A DNA stretch of 35,000 nucleotides, taken from assembly GCA_031835245.1 (NCBI GenBank), contig JAVKOQ010000170.1, positions 1 to 35,000 of the forward strand, given 5' to 3'. The DNA comes from Balamuthia mandrillaris. Taxonomy: Eukaryota > Discosea > Longamoebia > Balamuthiidae. A model generated the notes under the pieces. That model searched no databases. It saw nothing but the letters and a program-made list of their open reading frames with translations, and was not told where the DNA came from. The translations under genes were made by a program, and so were the position numbers. Every line of letters starts with the position of its first letter. The first letter of the stretch is position 1. This document shows, piece after piece, positions 28,567 through 35,000 of the stretch.

Positions 28567-31500
28567 AGGGGAGAGGAGAGAGAGTTACGTGAGCACAGCA
28601 ATGCATAAGAACATAAACGATCTCTCGGTCTTGTTTGGACTTTAAGTTGAGCTTCAACAGCTTCTCAAATGCATCCATATAATCCTTCAAGTAAAGAGAG
28701 ATAAGTACCAAGAACAAAAGAAGGACAAGAGAAGATAGAAAAATACCTCGCTAGACATCAAGATACAGAAGACGGCTTTCCTGATGTCGGTAGTCATTCT
28801 GTGTTGGGCAGCCATCACCAACAGCTCGTTGTCGAATTTTTTCAAGGCAGACTTGGTTGCTGTGGCTTGTTCTGCTTCTTGTGGTGCAGCCCATGCACTG
28901 CCAACCAGCCACCACCGTCCTCTTTTCTTTGAGGACACTAAGTCACTCCATGGAATCTTCAATTGTTTAGACGTTCCTTTTTAAAATTATTATTTTTTGT
29001 TAACCAAAAAAAACAAGAACAAGTAAAAGTAAAGCAACAAGAAGAATGAACAAGAGATAGGAAACCTTTTGCCAAAAGCTTTCTGAGCGAATTTCTAAAC
29101 TGTGTGATACGTTCAATGTTGGCGTCATCAGAGGCACGTTGTTTGTTGTTCTTTAAGTCGTAAATGGCTTCCAACATGAACCGAACGCGAGAGGGCAACC
29201 CTTTGAGCTCTGATTTCTCTTCGCTTTCGTGCTCTAATGTTTTTGTTTTCATGTTTGTTTTTGGGTCCACAGTCATCGCTTCTTCTGTTGTTTGTTCGTT
29301 GTGTTTGTTTGCTTTGCTTAATGCAGCAGCTTTTTCTTGAACCATCAATATCACTTCTTTCAGCGATTGTGGATCATCTGAACGAAGCTGAGTTCCGCAA
29401 TCTAAAGAAGGAGAGACATGTCAATTTCATATTTAGAGATAAAAAAGTGAACTAGAAAACATGAAACGAAAAAGAGAAAACGAAGATGTACTTTTCAGAA
29501 TGGAGAGCAGAAGCTCAATATCGTTTTCAGTAAAGGAATCAACCAGCAGCTTGATGAGGTCATAAATGATGCCACTATGCAGCACGTGGAAGTTGTATAA
29601 ATGGACGAACATTAGCACCGTGTTGCTCATCTTCTGGAAACCGCCTTCTTCTGATTCCTCCGAAGAAAAAGAGGATGTTGCAGGCTTTGATTTAATATGA
29701 GCCATCAATGATAACGCCAATTTCTCCAGAAAATATCCACCTAAAAGAAGAGAAAAAAAGAAGGTTAAGTACACTTATAGAAGTAACGGAGCAAGAAAAA
29801 GGAGAAAAACCACAGTACCAACTTCCATGCCCACCAAATTGTGAAGAATAGCAATCAATGCGGCATAGATCAATACGAACATGGCGCCCTTATGTTGAGC
29901 CTCGCTCAAGTCGAACAAAATTGCTTCAGTCAAAATCTCTGTCACCTCTATGAATTTAAAAGATGCATTAGTCCTCTTAAGAGTGTTGAGTAAGGAGAAC
30001 AGGGAAGAGTGTGGAGCAGAAGAGGGGAAAAAAAGAGCATAAACCAACCGTTGGTACTGTGTTCAGAAAAGACATTATCCAAGGCCTGAGAGATGGGTTC
30101 CAAATTCGTGTTCGAAACACGATTGAGCAGACCTCTAATTTGTTTGACCAATCTCTCGTCTCTCTTGTTGGTCTCGTTGGCTTTCTTTTTTTCTGCTGTT
30201 GCTTGGAGCTGCCGTCGAAGTGAAGGCGGCACATACTTGTTATTTCCAACGCTGTTAATGGCTTCTTTCTCTGCCGCCTTTGCCTCTTGTTCTTCTTCAT
30301 TTTCCTCCTCCTCTGCTTCTTCCTCTTCTTTAGGATAAAGATCTCTTCCATAAATGTCCGTAGTTGTGAGCTTCATGTAATCTTTTGCGTAAGGGTCGTC
30401 TTCATCTTCTTCATCTTCTTCATCTTCGTCATCATCCAATTCTTGTTCGTCCAAATCGTCATCATCTGCGTCCAATTCATCAGCATCATTTTCGTTCTCT
30501 TCGTTACTTTCTTCTGCACTCAACTCATCCGCATCTGCCTCCTCGCCACCATCAACGTGATCTTCGTTTTCAACATCATCATCATCGCTTTCGCTCTCGC
30601 GCAAACCTTCAAATATTGCTAATCACTCGCATTAAGAGAAAATGATAAGACATATTAAAAGATGCAGGAAAAGAGAGAAGCAGAGAAAGGAAACAGATAG
30701 AAGAGAAAAAGAGAGTGAGAAAAAAAAAGGATACAATCCAAGCCATCATTTGCCATCTCATTTCGAAGCCGCTTCTTTTCCTTGTCGCTCTTTTTGAGCT
30801 TGCTTTCTACGTATTGAAGGTACTCTTCTTGAGGATCGCCGTATCTCGCCTTCATCTCGGCCTCCAATTTACTTTCCTGTTGCTTTGGTTTCTTTTTCGT
30901 TGTTTGCATTGTTTCTGTTTTCATTTCTTCTGCTTTTCGTTTCTTCGTTGCTGCTGCTGGCGTTTGTTCTACGCCTTCCACTCGCTCTTGTTGCTCTTCT
31001 TCATCTTCTTCGTTCTCTGCGTTTGCTTCTTCGTTTCTGAGTTTGGTTTCTTTTTCTTGCTGTGCTGCTACTTTTAACCGTTGTTGCTGCACAGAGCATA
31101 GACAAAGGAAAAAATGACAGAGTAATGAGTGAAGAGAGAGAGAGGTGCAAGATGAGAGAGGGGAGGAGGGGAGGGAGGAGGGAGGAGGGAGGGGAGGGAG
31201 AGGGAGAGAAAAGGAGAAGAGCAAGAGAGAGAGAGAGAGAGAGAGAGAAGCGAGACGAGACGCATGCGGACAAAAACGAACAACAACAAGAGAAAGAAGA
31301 GAGAATGAGGTACCAAGCTTCGCCGTTGGTTGAACTGATTCCGTTTTTTCTTCTTCTCCACTCGCTCCTTCTTCCTTCGCTCCTTTCGCGACTGACTGCG
31401 TTTCCATTTTTTCAACACTGGTTTTCCATCGGCAGCTTTATGTTTGTGTTCCCCAAAAAAAAAAAAATTAATGCAGTCAGTGGGATCTGTGTCTGTGTCC

Positions 31501-31781
31501 GTCCCTTTTTTAAAAAAATAAAAGCCACACACACACGCACACAAAAGAAGAAAAAAAAAACAAACAAACAAACCAGTGGAAGCTCCGCCCTCCGCTATTT
31601 CTTGTTTGATCGTCTCCGGGAGTTCGAGCGGTTCCGAGCGGTTTCTTCCCGCTCCTCTGCCCCTTCCGCCTCTTCCTCCACGAAAGCCTCCTCTCCCTCT
31701 TCCACCCCCACGAAAACCTCCTCCTCCTCTACCTCTACCTCTTCCTCCGCCTCCACCTCCTCTTCCTCCGTTTCGCTCCAT
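27937..31781 (-). CDS. NOM1: NOM1/Sgd1 nucleolar MIF4G-MA3 protein
   Basis: Ten exons, in coding order 31574-31781, 31314-31435, 30735-31086, 30049-30606, 29819-29947, 29492-29740, 29066-29401, 28747-28976, 28589-28684 and 27937-28515, join in phase to 952 residues. NOM1 (yeast Sgd1) is a nucleolar protein of small-subunit ribosome assembly. Residues 1-50 are an RGG/Gly-rich stretch, not usual for the family. A basic segment (KKWKRSQSRKERRKKER) and Glu/Asp-rich regions follow. The MIF4G domain starts near residue 350 with NKYVPPSLRRQL and includes LHNLVGMEVG, HLYNFHVLHSGIIYDLIKLL and SRVRFMLEAIYDLKNN. The MA3 domain starts near residue 728 (DYMDAFEKLLKLNLK, DREIVYVLMHCC) and ends with WDKFKLL and SLSMLKVLELDKL. 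GRWWLVGSAW is a NOM1 signature. Exons 1-3 rest on phase and composition; the rest is firm. The TAF1 stop lies 66 bp from its own stop (convergent). Confidence 0.94.
28533..28563. repeat. (AG)n microsatellite in the last NOM1 intron
   Basis: The run is (CT)n on the coding strand, within the 73-nt intron 28516-28588. Confidence 0.95.
31224..31248. repeat. (AG)n microsatellite in NOM1 intron 2
   Basis: The run is (CT)n on the coding strand, within the intron 31087-31313, which is purine-rich over about 120 bp on the plus strand. Confidence 0.95.
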
Positions 31782-31910
31782 CTTTTTTTTTCTTTCTCTT
31801 TTCTTTTTTTAAAAAAATAAACCGCACAGGCTTTGGGATTCGAACCCGCGTTGTGTGGATGAACCGCACCAAAATAAAACGTACCTGCTTGGGATTCGAA
31901 CCCGCGTTGT
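31782..31910. promoter_or_regulatory. NOM1 5' flank
   Basis: A short upstream region with a T-run/A-run pair at 31789-31818 and the first B-box-like repeat copy. It leads directly into the LRR reading frame on the other strand. Confidence 0.4.
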
Positions 31911-31915
31911 GTGGA
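31834..31915 (-). repeat. Two identical 26-bp repeats with tRNA-type B-box sequence
   Basis: Copies at 31834-31859 and 31890-31915 are identical and spaced 56 bp apart. On the minus strand each contains GGGTTCGAATCCC, which includes the RNA polymerase III B-box consensus GGTTCGANTCC. No complete tRNA cloverleaf surrounds either copy. They may be tRNA T-arm remnants, part of a tandem duplication, or regulatory B-boxes in the NOM1 5' flank. Confidence 0.75.
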
Positions 31916-32600
31916 CGAAGAAAGAAGGAGAAATGGAAGCGGCAGGGAAGAAAGAGGAGGAGGAAAGCATGGTTTCGGCCTTCTTCTCTCCCTGCTCCAA
32001 CCCTTTGCACACTCCACCGCCTGTGACCTCTCCAAAAACGAGCTACCCTCCCTGCCGAGGGAGTTTGGCCAGCTCTCCGCTCTCACCCGCTGCAATCTCT
32101 CCTTCAACAAGCTGAGCTCCTTGCCGAGGGAGTTTGGCCAGCTCTCCGCTCTCACCTACTGCTACTTTACCCACAATCAACTGACCTCCTTGCCGAGAGA
32201 GTTTGGCCAGCTCACCACCCTCAAAAAATGCAGGTTGAGTGCCAACCCCTTGGCAGCACTGCCTTGCTCCATGGTTTGGCTTCTTCCCTCCTTGAACACG
32301 TTCTTCATAGAGGAGAAGCAGAAGGGAAGGATGGAAAGAATGAAACCCAAGCAAGCTCTGGCAACGAGGAACAAGCAAGCAGCCGTGAAAAGCTTGTGGC
32401 ACTTGAGTGGAGAGGCGGTGCTGAGGAACCAGCTTTTGCCCCCTGGCTTGTTGACTGCTGTTCGAGACCCACCACCCTTCCCTTGGCTTTCTTCGAAACT
32501 CCCAAAGCAGACAGGCCTTGTTCTGATCCTTTTGGTTCAACTCTTTGTGAAAGTGGTAAATAACAAGCTCAGCACGAGAACAAGAGACAAACAGAGACTC

Positions 32601-32638
<38 letters not shown>

Positions 32639-32660
32639 GAAACAAAAGTGTGAGAAGTGA
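31911..32660 (+). CDS. Leucine-rich-repeat reading frame without a clear start (partial gene or fragment)
   Basis: An open frame of about 249 codons carries three to four 23-residue leucine-rich repeats: CDLSKNELPSLPREFGQL, CNLSFNKLSSLPREFGQL, CYFTHNQLTSLPREFGQL and CRLSANPLAALP. Such LRRs bind proteins, and this LPxxFGQL type is common in amoebae. There is no ATG in this frame before the repeats, so either an upstream exon is missed or this is a gene fragment. After the repeats comes a charged segment, then SLWHLSGEAVLRNQLLPPGL, which slightly resembles the conserved tail after LRRs in some LRR proteins. The frame ends inside an (AG)n run as Arg-Glu repeats, so the true 3' end is probably a splice site or earlier stop. 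It starts 130 bp from the divergent NOM1 ATG. Confidence 0.5.
32603..32637. repeat. (AG)n microsatellite
   Basis: A dinucleotide run at the end of the LRR frame and 199 bp upstream of the DUF2062 gene. Confidence 0.95.
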
Positions 32661-32835
32661 CCTCTATAACAGCAGAACAAAGCCAGGCTTTGGATGAGAG
32701 CCAGCAAACTCAACCTCACAAAAGACCGTGGCCATTCATACCGTTTGGAGGACTCATCGAGGAGTGCCTCCGCTACATCCCGCGTCGACGTGAATTCGGC
32801 ATAAACAATAAGGAAAAAAGAGAAAGTAGTGGCGG

Positions 32836-33522
32836 ATGGCCTCGGAGTCTTTGAGAATGCGCAACGGGCACACCGATCAGGAGGGTCCGTTGTTGTCGGG
32901 GGGACGTGCCGTCGGGGTGGTGGATGAGGAAGAGCCCAAGGAGCACGACCCTCCCTCGTTCTTCCAACGCAGAATAGTGAAGCCCTTCAAGGACGTCCTC
33001 TCTCAAGGCCTTAGCCCTGAAGCCCTCGCTCTGAGCCTTGCTTTCGGTACTAGTTCTCTCTCTCTCTCTTTACGCCATGGGAAACAGAGCAACAAACATT
33101 CCCTTTCCTTTAAAACAGGGATCACGGGCGGCGTCTTTCCTATTCCTGGTATCACTACGTTGGTCTGTGCTGTCTTCATCTACTTTTGGAAGCTCAACGT
33201 GGCCGCTTGCCAGCTGGCCAACTTCCTGATGACCCCCATCGACCTCATGATGGTCATCCCCTTCATTCGCCTGGGGGAGATGCTGTTCCTGGTCCCCGAG
33301 CCGCTGCCTCTCTCCGCCGAGGAGCTGACCACTCGGCTGCGCCAGGACCCTTTCCTCCACACCCTCTCCACCTTGGGCTCCAGCTTGCTGAGGGCCATCG
33401 TGGCTTGGGCCGTGGTGGCCGCCATCATGACCTGGGTGCTCTCCAAGGTGCTGACTCCCATCTTGCGTCGTTTCGTGCCGCCTGCTGGCTCTTCGCAGTC
33501 TGCCATTCATCATGCCCTTTAA
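32836..33522 (+). CDS. DUF2062-domain membrane protein
   Basis: Two exons, 32836-33046 and 33119-33522, join in phase to 204 residues. DUF2062 proteins are small membrane proteins, common in bacteria and photosynthetic eukaryotes, of unknown function. The family core is clear: GLSPEALALSLAFGITGGVF, PIPGITTLVCAVFIYFWKLN and AACQLANFLMTPIDLMMVIP form two hydrophobic hairpins. A further C-terminal membrane segment follows (LLRAIVAWAVVAAIMTWVLS). The N-terminal 45 residues are polar and include MRNGHTDQEGPLLSGG, which recalls a dileucine sorting signal. The intron is 72 nt, a stop-free multiple of three, so keeping it would insert 24 residues in the middle of the conserved domain. The splice restores AFG|ITGG as in the family, so removal is the expected form. 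Confidence 0.85.
   Translation: MASESLRMRNGHTDQEGPLLSGGRAVGVVDEEEPKEHDPPSFFQRRIVKPFKDVLSQGLSPEALALSLAFGTSSLSLSLRHGKQSNKHSLSFKTGITGGVFPIPGITTLVCAVFIYFWKLNVAACQLANFLMTPIDLMMVIPFIRLGEMLFLVPEPLPLSAEELTTRLRQDPFLHTLSTLGSSLLRAIVAWAVVAAIMTWVLSKVLTPILRRFVPPAGSSQSAIHHAL
33055..33069. repeat. Short (TC)n run in the DUF2062 intron
   Basis: Another intronic run that is CT on the coding strand (intron 33047-33118). Confidence 0.8.
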
Positions 33523-34306
33523 AATACCTTGTTTATTTCTGTTATATTGTAAGTTTTTTCTTTCTTTCTCTTGCGTTCTTCCTTCCTTTCTCGTTGTCTC
33601 TTGATTCTCTTTTTTTGCTTGCTTGGCTTCTCTAGCAGGCATGGCCTGAAGATAGAACAAGTTGGGAGCACTGTCTCGTCTTAACGTTGCGTCGTTTCGA
33701 TGAACAGTAATACAGATGGCAAAAAAAAAAAAACTAAAAAAACTAAAAAACTAAAAAACAAAAAAAAAAACAAAAAAAAACAAAAAACAAGGTGACGACC
33801 AACAAAACGAGGACTCAGTCTTGTCAGCACCCACAACAAAATCCAGCCTCTCTGCCATCGCATGAGAAGGCAGAAGGGAGCAGAGAAGAGAAGAGCTGGT
33901 CAAAGCAGAGAAGAGAGAAGGAGAGAACGAAGGAAGAGACGGGTCCTACTAGCATCCAAACCAGGACGACGTGACAGATCTAAATCTTTCCAAGAACATT
34001 TTCCGTGTTTACCCCTCAGACATATCACACACAACACCGGATAAGGGCAATGGGTGTCCAACAGCTATCGCCTCGCTACTCTTAGAAAAAATTAGACAGA
34101 CCAAGTCCGAGTTGCGCGCTCGTTCTTGTCGCATGAAAAGTTGTGGAAGAAGAAAGGAGTGCAGAGCAGAGTGTGTTTGGATCTTTGATTTTTGGTGGGG
34201 TTCGGTTGTCGCTTGGCTAAGCCTTGGTTTGATGTGCGTACAGGTCTATGTTCCGAACAATCGTGTTTTTTTCCTAACACAAACATCTTCAGATTGAACG
34301 AGCAGG
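33523..34306. other. Intergenic region upstream of the MYST gene
   Basis: No supported gene lies in these 784 bp. An A-rich block at 33720-33790 is made of AAAAAACT/AAAAAACAA units. The 13-mer GGACGACGTGACA occurs at 33964-33976, 331 bp upstream of the MYST ATG. The region may include 5' leader sequence. Confidence 0.5.
33720..33790. repeat. A-rich simple repeat
   Basis: Roughly 70 bp of A runs separated by single CT or C units, 3' of the DUF2062 gene. Confidence 0.85.
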
Positions 34307-35000
34307 ATGGGTGGTGAGCCTCTTGAAGTCGGAGCAAAGGTGCCCTGTCTTTGGAAACAGGATGGCAAGTATCACACTTGCGAAATCATCGAGCGCAGGC
34401 AGCTTGACGGTGGGGCATGGGAGTATTACGTTCACTACGTGGAGTTCAACCGACGGCTGGACGAATGGGTGCCGGAATCATCTTTGGAGCCGGAACGGAA
34501 GGAGGAAAAAGTGCCCACAAAAGACACGAGAGTGAAAACTCGGCAAACAAAGCGTAAACTGAGCGATCTGCACGACAAAGTACGGTTTCCCTCTTTCTAC
34601 CTATTCCCCTCTTCTCTTCACCCCCCCTTCTCTGCTGCCCTCTCTGCTCTCTCTTCACCTTTCTATCCTCTCTTCTCTCTTCTGCTCGTTCTTCTCTCTT
34701 CTCCTCTCTTCTGTTGCCCCTTTGGCTAACGTGCATTGGCACAGACAACAGAAGACCACAAACTCTCTGCTCTGGAGAAGGAACATGAGGAGATAACCAA
34801 GGTGAAAAACATTCAAAAGATAGAGATAGGCAAATTCGAGGTGGACACATGGTACTTCTCGCCCTACCCAGAAGAATACTCCAACATAGACAAACTCTAC
34901 ATTTGCGAGTTCTGCCTCAAATACATGAAGAAAAAGAAAACATTGCAACGACACAAGGTCTTCATTCTCCTCCTCTTCTTCGTGTTCTTCTTATTCTTGT
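34307..35000 (+). CDS. MYST-family histone acetyltransferase, N-terminal part (runs off the right edge)
   Basis: Two exons are visible, 34307-34579 and 34745-34957, giving 162 residues; a donor (AAG|GTCTTC) at 34958 leads to exons beyond the window. The Esa1/Tip60/MOF branch of MYST enzymes acetylates histone H4 tails, chiefly in NuA4-type or MSL/NSL complexes. Residues about 8-62 form the tudor-knot (chromo-barrel) domain: [38 protein letters not shown]. After a basic linker comes [20 protein letters not shown] and the start of the C2HC zinc finger [20 protein letters not shown], which opens the MYST catalytic domain. The acetyl-CoA-binding part lies outside the window. KAT5/ESA1 and KAT8 cannot be told apart from this portion. 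Confidence 0.93.

Noticed and set aside
31834-31915. tRNA genes at the two B-box copies
   Set aside because: No acceptor, D or anticodon arms can be drawn around either T-arm-like sequence.
1-35000. CRISPR arrays, insertion sequences, retroelements or virus-like elements
   Set aside because: No spaced direct repeats, transposase, reverse transcriptase, integrase or capsid-like frames were seen; the repeats are microsatellites and one tiny inverted-repeat element.

Overview
The window is intron-dense eukaryotic nuclear DNA from a microbial eukaryote. Genes sit on both strands, 0.1-0.9 kb apart, and I could place about 52 short GT-AG introns (mostly 60-150 bp, one GC-AG) with the reading phase closing at every junction. 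The gene set (single-bromodomain TAF1, ankyrin-TBC protein, MRH receptor, CACUL1-like protein, 23-residue leucine-rich repeats) suggests a protist, perhaps an amoebozoan. No ribosomal or mitochondrial marker is present, so the lineage is inference.

Layout, left to right: 1-1005 (-) N-terminal part of an unrecognised low-complexity protein; 1263-1398 small inverted-repeat element; 1477-3720 (-) CWC22, intronless; 4159-5281 (+) TFIIA large subunit; 5436-5651 (-) U2 snRNA; 5924-8271 (-) CCT8; 8509-11960 (-) ankyrin-TBC RabGAP; 12278-14036 (-) membrane-anchored sulfotransferase; 14327-15585 (+) CACUL1-like cullin-repeat protein with a 12-nt microexon; 16242-17078 (+) fungal-type GST, intronless; 17712-17975 (-) doubtful small ORF; 18104-18240 possible structured RNA; 18319-18391 (+) tRNA-Phe(GAA); 18477-19614 (+) formiminotransferase-like protein; 19733-20802 (-) MRH/Atg27-type sorting receptor; 21752-27870 (+) TAF1; 27937-31781 (-) NOM1/Sgd1; 31834-31915 duplicated B-box-like repeat; about 31911-32660 (+) LRR reading frame without a start; 32836-33522 (+) DUF2062 membrane protein; 34307 to the right edge (+) MYST acetyltransferase.

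Several neighbours belong to gene expression: TFIIA and TAF1 act in the RNA polymerase II preinitiation complex, the MYST enzyme acetylates chromatin, U2 and CWC22 act in splicing, and NOM1 in nucleolar ribosome assembly. This is gene neighbourhood, not an operon. Two exact 13-mers are each shared between distant 5' regions (one in front of TAF1 and the first gene, one in front of TFIIA/CWC22 and the MYST gene).

The most interesting points are: the U2 snRNA gene; (CT)n microsatellites in introns that are always CT on the sense strand; the 12-nt microexon that restores the cullin-type YLDR motif; the GC-AG intron and the GDGT-to-GDCT change in CCT8; the GST that looks transferred from a fungus; the ankyrin-TBC architecture; and a possible snRNA-like or spliced-leader-like RNA next to tRNA-Phe. 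I see no transposase, retroelement, CRISPR array or virus-like element.
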